From Chelonoidis abingdonii (Eukaryota; Chordata; Testudines; Testudinidae): 64,000 nt of DNA. Location of the stretch: NCBI RefSeq assembly GCF_003597395.2, contig NC_133773.1, positions 66,898,560-66,962,559 on the forward strand. Reading direction: 5' to 3'. The position numbers were made by a program, and so were the translations under genes. The notes beneath the pieces were generated by a model. The model was given only the letters and a program-made list of their open reading frames with translations. It made no database searches and was not told the origin of the DNA. Within the stretch, counting starts at the first letter, position 1. Every line of letters begins with the position of its first letter. This document shows, piece by piece, positions 49,390 to 61,632 of the stretch.

Positions 49390-49605
49390 GCCACATCTAT
49401 AGGCCAATGGATACAGCAGCACAGTTACAGCACGGAAGCTGTGCCACTGTGGTGTAGACAATTCTTACACCGAGGGAAGGGGGTATTCCATCCATGTAGT
49501 TAATCCTCTTCTCTGAGAGGTAGACTACACTGGGAGTTTAGTCAGCTTAAATAAGTGCTCCAAGTGCAACATTTTTCACAGCCCTGAGTGAAGTAGCTAA
49601 GTTAG
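49390..49605. mobile_element. DNA transposon fragment, relative of 46146-46385
   Basis: Contains GTGCCACTGTGGTGTAGACA, then TAATCCTCTTCTCTGAGAGG, then GTAGACTACACTGG and ATTTTTCACAGCCCTGAGTG, in the same order as the element at 46.1 kb but more decayed. Confidence 0.62.
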
Positions 49606-49910
49606 GGGTTTTCAAACTGTGGGTCAGGACCCCAAAGTGGGTCATGACTCCATTTTAATGGGATCACCAGCACTGGCGTTAGACTTACTGGAGGCCGAAG
49701 CCCAAGTCCGAGGGCTTCAGTCCTGGGTGGTGGGGCTCAGGTTACAGGCCTCCCCATTTGGGGCTGAAGCCTTTGGGCTTTGACTTTGATCCCCCCTTCC
49801 TGGGACGGCAGAGCTCAGACAGTCTCAGGCTTCAGTCCCCCCTCCTGGAGTTGTGTAGTAATTTTTGCTGTCAGAAGGGGATTGTGGTGCAATGAAGTTT
49901 TGAGAACCGC
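49606..49910. mobile_element. hAT-like non-autonomous element
   Basis: Left end GGGTTTTCAAACTGTGGGTC and right end TGAAGTTTTGAGAACCGCC face each other as hAT-type termini. The interior is GC-richer, with inverted pieces CCGAAGCCCAAG and GGCTTCAGTCC. No coding content. Confidence 0.75.
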
Positions 49911-49945
49911 CAACTAGGTCACTAATTTTAAGGTAAGGACCAGAT

Positions 49946-50068
49946 CAGGGTGACCAGACAGCAAATGTGAAAAATCGGGACGGGGGTGGGGGGTAATTGG
50001 AACCTATATAAGAAAAAGATCCAAAAATCCAGACTGTCCCTATAAAATCGGGACATCTGGTCACCCTA
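49946..50068. mobile_element. Small hAT-type MITE (GGTGACCAGA), copy 2
   Basis: 123 bp from CAGGGTGACCAGA to TCTGGTCACCCTA, flanked by perfect 8-bp duplications GACCAGAT at 49938-49945 and 50069-50076. The near-identical terminal inverted repeats and the duplication length identify hAT. The related copy at 30946-31070 is in the opposite orientation. Confidence 0.9.
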
Positions 50069-51079
50069 GACCAGATCCAAGACACTGAGTTCAAATGCAA
50101 TCCTAAACAGAAATATAAAATTATAAAAGAAGGCATCTTGCTACAATATGCCTCTGTCAAAAGTATGATTTTTTTTATCTTTGAGGAATTCAGAGTACAG
50201 CAGAATATTCAGAAAGCATTGAAACTCTTTTTCAAAAGAAAATAAATTACACATGCAAATACTCATGGGGAGGGGAGGGAGATTGTGTGGAAGATCAGGT
50301 GGGAATAGGGAGAAGTGGTTTGGGATGCAATGAGGAAAGGAGGATAAGTGGGGATGGGTGTGTTGGAGAGGATCTGGGAGGTTGGTGATAGGGAAGGAGT
50401 GGTGATGATGTGGGTGGGGGCTAGGTGAAGTGGGGTGGGAAGGGATGGGAGGAACACTGGGAAAGGGGATTTGGGCTGAGTGAGGGGGGACCAGGGACTA
50501 ATAGGGGCAGGGGTGTGTGTAAGTCCCATATTCCCCTCTTGTGTATGTGCCAGGATCTGGGGACCTCTAGCCCCTGTGGAGCTGACACCCTTCATTCATG
50601 CCCTGCTTATATGAGCTGGGATATGCCCTTCTGTGCACATCTGAGCCCCTCTCCCCACCCTTGTGTGTATGCAGGATCTGGGGAAGCACTGCTTCTCTGT
50701 GTGTGAAGCTGAGAACAGGCATACTGGGAGTAAGCACCAAGAACACAGTACTTACACAGGGATGAGGAATTGAGAATGAGCATGCTTGATGCTCTCCAGC
50801 TGCAGTGAGAGAGAATGCTCACACCTCATTTTAATGCACTAATGATGTAACTGGTTGGAAAGAGGAGGGTAAGCTGGAATTGGTGTGAGAGAGGCTATAT
50901 GTTATGGGGAATGGTGGTGGGAGGAGGAGAGAGATGCTTCTGTCTTTCACACTCTTAAAGTTACTGTAACTACCATGTAGAGTTCTATGTCTGAGATAGC
51001 TCTGGCATCAGCTCTCTAGTCATTTTCAAGCATGGTCATTGCCCCCGTTCCACTACAATAGAGTAGTTAGGAATCACAT
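50069..51079. other. Intergenic with G-rich strand asymmetry
   Basis: At 50268-50520 the plus strand is G-rich with many GGG and GGGG runs, which gives a proline-rich frame on the minus strand (50263-50595) that I do not consider coding. Confidence 0.5.
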
Positions 51080-51300
51080 AGCAACAGTGTGGCCTAGTGG
51101 AGAAAGATGAAAACCTAGGCTCTATTCCCAGTGCTGCCACTGGCCTGCTGGTGATTTCAGCCAAGTCATTTTACTTCTCTGTACCTTAGTTTCCCTGTCT
51201 CTATATGGGGGAAAATGACGTTCCCCTCTTTAAGATGTACTAATGAAAAGCATAAGGTTTTATCGTTACCAAAGTATCTGAACTGCACACCTGTATGATA
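51080..51300 (+). mobile_element. MIR-like CORE-SINE
   Basis: The left part GTGTGGCCTAGTGGAGAAAG carries an A-box-like sequence, and GGCTCTATTCCCAGTG a B-box-like sequence. Next come CTGCCACTGGCCTGCTGG and CAAGTCATTTTACTTCTCTG, then CCTTAGTTTCCCTGTCTC, the typical CORE region, with ACTAATGAAAAGCAT at the tail. A tRNA-derived, pol III-transcribed SINE dependent on a LINE for mobilisation. Confidence 0.85.
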
Positions 51301-51635
51301 ATTATAAGTGCCTATATGACCACTTACTCCTACCAATAACATCAAACTTTCTGTTTAAAAAAAACCCTAGGAAATTAAATGGCAAAAACAAAAAGATCCA
51401 CAAAAATGTTGTTATTGTAGAGTTAAGGCTGCTTGGCTATAGCACACGCCCTTCCAGAATATCAAGTTCATGAAGACTGAAAACAAGGACATACAGAGAC
51501 AAGGTACACGCCCATACAACTTTAACTTTGCCCTGTTGAGTGATGTCCCATGAGCTCAAAACATACTGACAGTTGTCCACTGCTGTGAAAAGGCAATGTT
51601 ATCTGTACCTTCCCTATGCTCAGACACTGAGGCCT
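51301..51635. other. Intergenic, nothing recognised
   Basis: No gene or repeat recognised; an A-rich run near 51357-51364. Confidence 0.45.
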
Positions 51636-51885
51636 GCTCTTCTACAGGTTTAGTTCAATGTAAGCTGCCTTGCATCAACCTAGCTGTGGAAGTGTCTTCA
51701 CTTAAATTTGGCTCCCACCAACGTAAGTGCCTCATGTAATTAGACTGATGCAGTGTCAATGTAGACACTGCATTGCTTACGTTGACTGTAACTGGCTTCC
51801 AGTGTTTTGTCCACTGATAGTCCACAGTGGCTTGTCTTGTGTCTACAGGCCTTTTTTGGGGGGGCTGGGGTGGGAGGTGGTGGCG
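51636..51885. mobile_element. DNA transposon fragment (TGTAGACACTG)
   Basis: TTAGTTCAATGTAAGCTGCC on the left, CAATGTAGACACTGCATTGC with CTTACGTTGACTGTAACTGG in the middle, and GTGTCTACAGGCC at the right end. The layout recalls other short-interspersed GTCTACA elements here. Termini uncertain. Confidence 0.5.
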
Positions 51886-52433
51886 GCAGGAAACAACACC
51901 TCTTGTGGTAAACTAGCTTGTCACATTTGGTAATACTTCTCTCCTGACTGAGGTTTATAGTTTTAGAGCAAACACTTTTATAATTACAAAGCAAACACTT
52001 AAATATTACAACATCTGTATCCCATGTTATAAAGTAAGCGAGATTAATGCATTCAGCAACTTACAATTATTTCATAGAGCCTAAACATCAAATACATTTT
52101 TATAAATCTAATACCTATTTTAACAATAACACACAGGTGAGCCAGACTGATTTCCCGCTATGCATTTGTTAGTATTCAGCTGAGGTCTGCACATGAACAG
52201 GCACCTAATCTGCCAACATCAGACTGCTCCCTCCCTCCCAACATTTTAGCACTCTCCTTTACTCCCTATATTGCACTGCACATCTGTCTGTCCTCTCTTT
52301 AGTGCTCCCATTGTCTCCTTCCACTCCCAACTTTGTGCCTTAACCAAAGCTGCATGCTACACATCATTATGTGCCAAGCAAACTCAATTCCCTCAACTCT
52401 CTCCTTGAGACTTACTTTTTGTTCACCTAAACT
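51886..52433. other. Intergenic, nothing recognised
   Basis: No gene or repeat recognised. Confidence 0.45.
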
Positions 52434-52510
52434 CAGATTCAGCAAAGCATATTAGCACATGCTTAACATTAAAGCATGTGCATAGGTGTTTTTCTGAAAC
52501 AGGGCCTTAG
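52434..52510. mobile_element. Palindromic MITE, ATGCTTAA family
   Basis: CAGATTCAGCAAAGCATATT and GCACATGCTTAAC face AAAGCATGTGCATAGGTG and CTGAAACAGGGCC, forming a foldback of about 75 bases. Confidence 0.65.
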
Positions 52511-55500
52511 CTTTTTAATGGTGATCTAATCTCTGCTCATGCTTCCAAAGCATATTTGCATATATTGTGATGGTTACATACAGCAGGAGTCAAAATCCTG
52601 GTAGATTCAGTGTTGGCATTCTCAAGAAAATTTAATCCATTCAAACCAGGCCATTTCTGCCTTTTCTTAATCTGGAATATTTGTTTGCACTTGAAATTGG
52701 TTGTGCATTATGTTCAGTTCCTCTCTGTCTTCAGCAAATTGTTGGTCTGCATCAAACAGTCCAAAATTGTGCTCTGTCAGTAAAATGCAAAATTAAAGAC
52801 TATTTACACAATGGTGTGCTTACCACACAGCCTTTCCTCACCACAATACCCAGCTTCTCATTTTCAGTTGATAAAATTATGCAGTGGAGGATGAAAGATA
52901 AATCCTAATAACTATTCACAGGGCACATCATCCATTCTTCCATTAGTCAATAAAAATATGTCCCTAGAAAGGCATTGCCATCTTGCCCAACTAGCCTATT
53001 TCATTTCTCCAGTATTTGCTGTCTGAGTGAAATTATGCATGCTTTTTTATGATAACAGGTTAATACGAAACCTTGATCCAGTGTAGGATCTCAGCTATGC
53101 TAATGTAAATCCAAAATAACTATTGATTTCTGTGTGGGAGATCAAATTATATCTCATTGCTGTTTTCTAAAAGGGGCATTTTTTCCTGACCTGGACTTTT
53201 ACCACTGGTTTCAATGGGAGCAGGACCAGGCCTGTGTATTGGAGGAGTGCATTATATTTCTAAGCTATTAATTCTAAACAAATATAGATGCTGAAAATGA
53301 TTGTTCTCTCAATTTGCTGCCACTCTCTGGTGCAGTTTGAACACTGTAAGGAAATTATCACAGTGCTGGCAATTCTGCATAGGTATAGCATGTAGGGTTT
53401 TTCTTTTTTTATTATTTGTAACAATACTTATTAATTTGGTAGTTGAACTTTTTCACCTAAGATTTGAGGCAGTGATGCAGTTTCCCCGGGTGAAACAGAA
53501 AAGTGAGGCTGAGAATTGCAGCTACATCTTAACACAGATAAACTCTTCAATTAACCAGTGTAACCAATATTGGCTCTGTCATAGTCCTTATATAGTGAGT
53601 TTGAGCTATTTAAAAATACCCCAAACTTAAACAGATGTTTATTTTACATATGTTGTATAGAATATCTGATCAAAAATTACACTATGTAACATATGCCCCA
53701 AAATTAAGCTCTTATTCATTTTGTCATGTCACAGAATAAGTCTTAGACTTGTTTTCTCACTCACTAAACATAGCTCCCAGAACAGATCCTATAACAAGTT
53801 CTTTACATGTAGGTTCTGTCTCTGTAGATTTTGCTTTATCAGCCTCAGTTGTGAATTTGTAGATCTTAAATATGATCTCACGCAATTATAAACAGTGGTT
53901 TCCACTATCTGTGGTATAATTAGTTAACAAGTATTCTGCTACCACATCTGGTAAGCAAAATAGTTGGAATCATTTAAAGAATATCCATCCAGTGACTGAC
54001 ACTGGACTTTGAATTCAAGGATAAGAGAGGATTGCAACTGCCTACAGTAGTTTAAAATGCATTATACTGATTTATTGTTAAGAATGGTAATGTTTCTTAC
54101 ATTCAGAAATACTTTTGTAGCAAGACAAAGTCGAAAACTGGCAGACTAAAACAGTGTGAATACTAGAGCTGATGGAGTAGCTGAAAAAATCTACAAATAT
54201 TCAAATTCTAAAACAAATTTTGATTTGACCAAATTCACAAGACTGTCATGTTCACTTTAAAAGCGTTTGCATGTTCAAGATTTACTAGTGTGCATATTTT
54301 AAGCATGAATACTCAAAAATATCAACAAAATCAAATTTATAAATTCTATATTCAACTGTAAAAATCTTCCTATGTTTGTTAAATATGTAAATCATTGAGA
54401 CAAACTTCCATGTGATATGCATAACTCACCAACCTGCACTTGTTTGAACATCTGAAGATCAACAATTATTCACTGAAGAAATTTACAAATAATCTGAGAA
54501 TTTCCTCACGCTGAACAATTTGTAAATGGGGGAGGGTTAAATTTGAAGAATAAATTAGTCATATTGAATAATCTGCTTGGATCTAATAATGATTTAGTTC
54601 TGATTAAAACTGTCTTGCTTCACTAACATCCATGAGAGTTTCAATTGGGATGAAGATGGTCAGGTTTTCACCCTCTATGTTTCATTTTTACTGTCAGTCA
54701 TAATTCAGTATTGCCAAATATGTACTCAAGTTATTTCAAAACCAAACAAAAATAAAGATTTTTTCAGAGGTAAAAGAAATACCACCTTCTCACCTACATA
54801 GAGCTGGTCAGAATCCTCCTCCTCCTCCCCCTCACCCCCAAAATAAAGTAAACAAAAAAAGGGAAAAAAAGCAACAAAAAAACCCAAACCCCAAAATAAT
54901 TCAGTTCTGAAAGGCCATTGAGGTGACACCTTGGAGTTTTACTTCAGGTGCTTCATGCTGCAACTCATCTCTGCAACTGAGCTCTTTGGTCAGATTACAC
55001 TTCCCATGATGCACCAAGGCCTTCTCTCTGAGGGAGGTGGTGCATCATGGAAGTTGCATCACCACAGTGCATTATGGAAGATAAGGTCCATCTGGGGAGT
55101 CAAGCCAATAGCAGAAAGTGAAGACACGAGGAAACCAAACTACAGTTCCTATGGAGCCAGAGCAGTGGTCTTCTGGAATGGAAAGTTCAGTTTTCAAGCA
55201 TTTGGCTTTTTGACACAAAAATCACTTTTCTGGAGTTGGGTTTTTCAACAAAAATTGTTTTGCCATCCCTACATAAACACCCTCACAGAAGGAGAGTGTC
55301 AGGGATTTAATGATGCATCTATAATATTTTATTGTTGTATGGCTAGGGAAGAATAAAAATATTGGTAAGTCCAAAGTAGAAGCATTATTTATAAGATCTC
55401 AATGGATATACTTTGGATAAAATACTAATTTACATAGTTTTTCAAAAATCCATCTCAGCCTTATTAATGAAGGAAAGATCATTAACAATATGGATCCAAT

Positions 55501-55589
55501 TACATTAGAGAACAAAAAGTTTATCAACATCTTTGTTTGGCATAAAACAAAGTAATTTCAGTGGAAAAGGGAAAACTGGTTGATACAAT
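52511..55589. other. Intergenic, nothing recognised
   Basis: About 3 kb without recognised gene or repeat. The frames at 53301-53630 and 54931-55356 have no domain; the second includes ordinary AT-balanced DNA and no splice signals in phase. Confidence 0.45.
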
Positions 55590-55862
55590 TTAGACTTTCA
55601 AAAGGCCTTTCAGAAGGTCTCTCACAAGAGGTTACTAAAGAAATAGTCATGGATTGACAGGCAACATATTGTCCTGGATCAAAAACTGGAATAAAAGAGT
55701 AAGAATTAGCACTCATTTTCATCACGACAAAAGATAAACAGCAGGATGACTACAGGTTCTGTACTAGGTCCCATGTTGCTTTATATATTTATTAATGATC
55801 TGGATAAGAGTGAGTACTGAGGAAGCAGTATTTGCAAATGATAACATTATTTAGGTTAAGTT
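55590..55862 (+). mobile_element. CR1/L2-like LINE RT fragment
   Basis: Near 55590 the plus strand encodes a LDFQKAF-like block (read with one change from TTTAGACTTTCAAAAGGCCT) followed by VSHKRLLKK. About 120 bases on comes TGSVLGPMLLYIFINDLDKS at 55756-55815, the reverse-transcriptase block before the catalytic YADD/FADD site. Stops and frameshifts are frequent. Old fragment of a LINE of the CR1/L2 group. Confidence 0.78.
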
Positions 55863-56739
55863 GAGATCATTAGATGTACCGTGGATCTGGCTCAGTATAA
55901 ACATTTTATATTTCTATGTAACCAAGTAATAATTTGTTGTCCTTTTCTTATAGGTACTCTTTTCCATTCAGTTAACACAAACAACGTGCTTATGGGAGAG
56001 GAGGGACTGGCAGGATTAAGGGACTTTTCTAGTGTTCTACAATCATTAATCAGTGTGTCAGTATTGGAAGTTGGCTTGTCCTTGTGCAGTGCAGGTTTAA
56101 TGTTCTGTCTTAAGTGTTCATTGCTTAGATTTTTTTTTCTTTGTTTGTTCTTAATCTGTCCTAGACACATGTTAATATTTTTTGCCATCTTCCATGATAG
56201 ATTCAGGTAGTTTCAGAGAAAGCAACAGTGACACAATCCTTAAGTTGGACACTGAACAGAGACTAGCCCTACCTATCTTAGGCTCTGGCTGAGTGACATG
56301 TATTATTGAAAAGTTTGTCTATGTGGAAAATATAAAATCTGTGTGTTGTAAAAATATTATAGATGGGACTGAAAGTACCAATTAAGTTTGCTTGACATAT
56401 CCCATTATAAGACCCTGTTTAAGTTGCTTATAACTTTGCCAAACTTTAACCCTTTGGACTATACATTTCCATGTTAGGTGTCTACCTCAGGCTGTTTTTT
56501 TCTGAAAATTTCAGTCAGATTGGTTCAGTTGTTTATAAGAACAAGGGTCAGGCAAAACAATGTATTTTTCCCAAGAAATCAGAGCCAGGCAGTAGTAAGA
56601 GCCGTCCAGGAAGCCCAGGCTGCTGTGGGGAACCCCAGATCCTCTACCTACCCCAGGCCCTCTACCTTTGCACAGTGGCTCAGGCTCCCTGGTTGAATCT
56701 TACCATGACCCAGCTCCAGTTTCTAGCAGCTAGATGATC
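55863..56739. other. Intergenic, nothing recognised
   Basis: No gene recognised. The complementary open frames at 55881-56210 (plus) and 55892-56188 (minus) overlap each other and have no motif. Confidence 0.45.
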
Positions 56740-57145
56740 TGAATGCAAAAGAGACAAAAGCTAGACTGGGGAGAGGGAAGGAAATAGACTGGATCAAGGA
56801 GTCTGGTGAGACTTGGATGAGTTCAGGGGGTAGAGAAACTGACTAGCTGGGCAAGAAGGGGGAAAGAAGGCTGGAATTAGGAGCTGGATGGGTGGAGAGG
56901 AGGCTGGACTAGGCATCATGGCAGGTAGGATGAGGAGCTGGGAAGGAGGAACTGGGACTGATTATGCAAAAACACAAAGTGAGGAGGAGAAATTAGGATT
57001 AGTGAGGGAGATTGGGACTAAAAGTGAGCTGAAGGGGGAGAATAGGACTGGCTGGGTAAAGAAATTGGGACTAAAATGAGAAGTATTAAGTTAGGAGACT
57101 GGGGCTGGGACAAGAATCCTGGGGTGGGAGAGAGGGGACAAGACA
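56740..57145 (+). repeat. Purine-rich low-complexity region
   Basis: GA-rich sequence with recurring short pieces such as GGGACTA, GGAGCTGG and AGGACTGGCTGGG spaced 20-60 bases apart, suggesting a decayed minisatellite. The open frames 56888-57079 and 57076-57306 are by-products. Confidence 0.55.
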
Positions 57146-59346
57146 GAAGAATTTATGCTCTCTCCCCTCCAAATCCTAGAATGGAACTCCAGATTCCTGA
57201 ATCTCACCATTCTTCTACCATCAGCAAATATCTAACTACAACCACCTCCCTTTCAGCTCCTCTATCCAGGCAGTGCTCAGACAGAGAAGAGACTCAATGC
57301 CTTTAATTGCAGTATTGTAACAATATTTCTGATATAGTCAGCATCAATTGTTGTGCCATGAAGAAGGATCATGGGGTGTATCAGAAGCTGTAGACTATTG
57401 GAAAGGTCACAGAGAAGAAAGTGGGGAAAAATTCCTATTGAAAATTTGGGGGGAGGATGGGAGAACCAGGAGAAATTGGTAGGCCATACAAGGGAAGGGA
57501 GACTCAGATGGCTGTTAAAGAGGGAGGGGATAATGAGAGGAAAAGTAAAGGATGCCCAAAAGAATGGTATAATCTGAATAAACTGCAGTCAAGCATTCAG
57601 ATTTTTGGATAATTCTTGAAACTAGGCCAAAACTTTTGACATCCTTCCTCAAATACCCAGCAATCTAGAAAGCACTGCTCCTTGAAGGGCAATACCACTT
57701 AGTTGCCTTTGCCATCACTAACCCCAAGTAAGACCTGGACCCAAGTACAAAACTATGATAGTAACATTTTCAAAGTTTTTTTACCTAGCAGACAGAGCTT
57801 TCTTGCTTTAATTCAGGAACAGTTTGTAGGTCATAACAATCAGGAGAAACCACCTGGGAGTGGTGAAAAGAAAATTTGTAACTTGTATGGGTAATGGACC
57901 TGGAAGCAGGAATTAAAGAAATAGAAAATGGCAAGATTCTTGTGACTGAATGATGAACTCTTCCTTTCCTCAATTATTCTAATGGTGCTCAGTATTTTCT
58001 TATGGCAGAGTATAAATTTAATTCCTATTCTTGTGTCAATGAGCTGTATAGGAGCTGGCGACTAGTAGGAAAAAATGTGAAGTCAGGCTTTTAGTATATG
58101 ATAAATTGCCTCAACTTTACACCAGTTTTCAGAGATGTGAGAGAAGAGAAACAAGCCGTGCATGTCTACATCAGACTTATACAGTGTAGTCCTATACCTT
58201 ACAATCCTAGATGTACTGCTGAATAGAATGGTATAATATAATAAAGATGAATAAAAAAAAGGATAAAAGCACAACTGTGTGTGCAAAGTTATAAGTGATA
58301 CACTGAATCTATATACTGCATATATAAATCAGTCTACTATAAATTTGTCAGTCCTATGCAATATATTCTATTGCCTTTCAATATTGGGACTATAACTGAA
58401 TAAAAGTTATAATATAGTTCTGCCTAATGAAAAAGTCTCATAAAAGCATAAATTTGTATGCAAAATTATAAATGACATTAATATCAGTGACACATCCAGT
58501 TTTGCTCTACTGGAGCAGCATGAACATCTGAAAAGCAGCAATAACAGAACATTCAATGCCACAGTTTCTGTCCTGTGGATATTCCAGAACCTCTTCCGGC
58601 AAACATACAAGAAAGCAATAATACATTTAATTAACAGATCTCTGGTGCCGTGATAGCAATTTTCAGCCATTTCAAACTGTATTACTCTATATAATATGCA
58701 GTAGTTGTTTGTTAACAGATGGTCTGGGACTAAATAGAAAGAACCAATTCACTATGTGGTTCTGGGATGTCCATAAAACTCAACAGCATCCATTTTTGGA
58801 AGCAGCAAACTTAAAAAAAGATTATTCGGTAAACAAAAGTATATTTTGCTGTTGTAAACAAAAGGATATATCTTTGCATGAGAATTTAACATTTTGGGCA
58901 AAACTAATAAAGGATGATACAACAGGCATGGTAGCCGAAATGTTCATGTACACGTGGCACCCACAAAAGCAGCTTTTTCCTGCAAAAGCATGCATTTGTG
59001 TCTGCACCTGTTGTGCCCTTTATTAAATTGTTGGTCCATAGTTTTCAAATTATTTATGCTTTTTAGTTGCTAAAAACATTAATTGTTGCCATTATTTTCC
59101 TCAAGATCTAAATGAAAATGGATTAAAACAGCTATTTACAAAAACTATGGAACACTACTTGAAATATTATGGGCCATTACCAGTTATGACTTAAAGAATT
59201 TTTACCCATTTACCTTCTGCAGCATTTGATGAAGAAATAATCTGAGAAATTTATACCATATTTTAATTTCAATGTGTCAAAATCTAAAGTCCTTACTCAG
59301 ATTTTTGTCCGCCTGAAAAATAAATAAGAACTTCACAACTGGGCCC
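57146..59346. other. Intergenic, nothing recognised
   Basis: No gene or repeat family recognised. The frame at 58709-59026 (105 codons) has no domain and an overlapping minus frame. Confidence 0.45.
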
Positions 59347-59354
59347 AATATTAG

Positions 59355-59679
59355 CAGGACTGGCTCCAGACCACAGCGCGACAAGCACGTACTTGGGGCA
59401 GCATGCCCCGGGGGGCGTTCTGCCAGTTGCCGGGAGGGCAGCAGGTGGCTCCAGTGGACCTCCCGCATGTGTGCCTGAGGAGGATCTGCTGGTCCCGCGG
59501 CTCCGGTGGAGCATCCACAGGCACACCTGTGGGAGATCCACCGGAGCCACGGGACCACCGGGCCCCCCGCCGGGAAGCCTGTGGGAGGTCCACAGGAGCC
59601 GTGGGACCAGCCAGTGGCAGAGCATCCCCCGCGGAGTGCCGCTGTGCTTGGGGTGGCAAAATTGCTAGAGCTGGCCCTG
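59355..59679. mobile_element. GC-rich palindromic hAT MITE, copy 2
   Basis: 325 bp from CAGGACTGGC to GCTGGCCCTG, flanked by perfect 8-bp duplications AATATTAG at 59347-59354 and 59680-59687. The core at 59491-59556 is a 66-bp imperfect palindrome whose arms contain CTCCGGTGGA and its complement, as in copy 1. Pieces of the form GGTCCACAGGAGCCGTGGGA recur downstream. The outer parts differ from copy 1, so the two are subfamilies sharing ends and core. All open frames on both strands here (59277-59687) are products of its GC-rich palindrome. Confidence 0.88.
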
Positions 59680-59687
59680 AATATTAG

Positions 59688-61632
59688 TAATGTATTTTAT
59701 TACGCCAGTGTCACACAAACTGTGAGGCTGACATCCTGGGGGGAGAAGTCTCCAATTCCTTCCAAGGGAAAGGTCTTAAAAACCCAGAAAACAGACGAGC
59801 CTGGGCCAGAACATTATTTTGCTAAGCTTTTTTGAATGTTCAGTGGTCAATACAGACCTCAACAGATGACACTTTACTAAAACCAACATGGAAGTTACAT
59901 AGTAGAAAGAAGAAAACAATAGGCTACCCCTTTGCATATGGTTAAAAGCTAGAGCTTCCTGGAAAAATGTTGATGGAACCATATTCCATTGGACTGTGTA
60001 GTTCTGTTGAAATCTAAATACTTTCAAAAAGATTAGATCTTGCCACAATTTTGTCGAGGCGGGGGGAGCAGGGAGAGTTCTGACAATGTCTCAAAACATC
60101 CCTTTCAATACTTCCAGGACACTACATTTTGATTTTTCTAATTTGGAAATGACTTTGTTTTAAAAAAGATTTTGTATATTATATATTATAATATGATACC
60201 AAAAGAAAAAAAAAAACCTTTAAAAGTCCTTAGAATTACCTGAAACAGAATTTTAGAATTTTCATTTGGAGAATTTCAAAGTTCTTTTTTTTTTCAGATT
60301 CAAAATGAAGCCAAAAATTTTAAAGTCTTTCACAAAACAGAACTTCTCTCTTCCAATATTAAAAACATACTTTCTACTGAACCATTTGGTTCAGTTCCAT
60401 TCCTCAATAAAAGCCCTTTGCCATTTCTACTTACATTTCATTATAAATCCTGGTTCAGGGAGATTATATTCCACAGGACTAACACAAGCATTCAATGGAG
60501 TTGGTCCAATAAGAGACTCTCATCCATTGTCTCCTTAAACATTTTATTAATTCCATGGGATTACTCATGTGCTTAAAGTTATACTCATGATGAATTACCC
60601 TGTTGAACAGGGCCTTAAACTGCATTTACAATAGTCATTTTAAACTGTGTTTGGGTGAGCATTGGCTAAATTCAAGAATCTTCCATTATCTGTGATTATT
60701 CCGAAACACAATAGTTACTGATGGTCCAACCCATGTGTATAGTTAATGCATACATTTATATGTTGTTTTAACCAAAAAACTGTCCCACCCTCTTGTAAGT
60801 TTAAAGGCAGGCATATGTGTTTTTAGTATTATATGTACTAGACCTCAGTATTACTGTGTGCCTCCCATACATATTATTTTGGGAAGTTTATTACTGGCTT
60901 CATATTATGTTGTCCCAATCATAGAGTTAGGTGAAAAGGTTTTAGCTGATGTTGAGGTATTTCTCTTTCTGTTGCAATAACTTCCAAATAGACCTGTATG
61001 AAATGTATAGCTTTTATTTGGTAGAATTTAAAAAAATGTTTCTAATTTTGTCTCAGGTAATTTCACACCTTCTGAATAAGTTACTCACAATTTCAATAGC
61101 CAATTTTGAAAAAAAACTTACAACAACACCCCCCAGTTTTTCTTATGTGATTTTCATCTTCACTAACAAAAAGTAACTTATTTTTGCTTGGAAAGAGATA
61201 CTTTAATTTAAAAAACAGAGTGTGTACCATATAAAAGCCCTTTTCTTGTGTGTGCGTGTGCACACGCAATCTTGCGTTTGACAAAAAAAAGGAAAAGTTT
61301 TCATTTTGAGTAGTTTTCTATTATAAAAAGCTCACATACTTTTTATTTCCAAAGTTTAATACACTTTTTCCTGATGATGAACTGAAAACTGAGTCAAAGG
61401 AATAGGAGCTTGGGGAGAGATTGGCTTCAATTTCTACTTAAGCGAGGAGTCTGACTGTGAACTTCTAGAGAAAAAGAACTTCAAATGCATTTCTCTTTTT
61501 TAAAAAAAATAATTTCTTTAAGATTTTTCTTCCCAATATTGGGTGATATTTTGAAGTCAATGCTATTCTAGATTTACCCAACTCTAAATGACATTAGATC
61601 TGACCTATGACTTTCACTGTTCCATTCACAAA
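59688..61632. other. Intergenic, weak MITE trace
   Basis: At 60548-60620, ATTCCATGGGATTACTCATG with TGTTGAACAGGGCCTTAAAC resembles one half of a palindromic MITE. Alternating GTGTGCGTGTGCACAC near 61249-61264. No gene recognised. Confidence 0.45.

Noticed and set aside
50263..50595. Proline- and serine-rich minus-strand frame
   Set aside because: Composition reflects the G-rich complementary strand and lacks any coding signature.
54931..55356. A 141-codon plus-strand frame
   Set aside because: No domain, no convincing splice or start context, and nearby sequence is unremarkable intergenic DNA.
59277..59835. A second cluster of overlapping open frames of about 100 codons
   Set aside because: Same cause: they lie in the related GC-rich MITE, and peptide sequences are repeats of the unit read in different frames.
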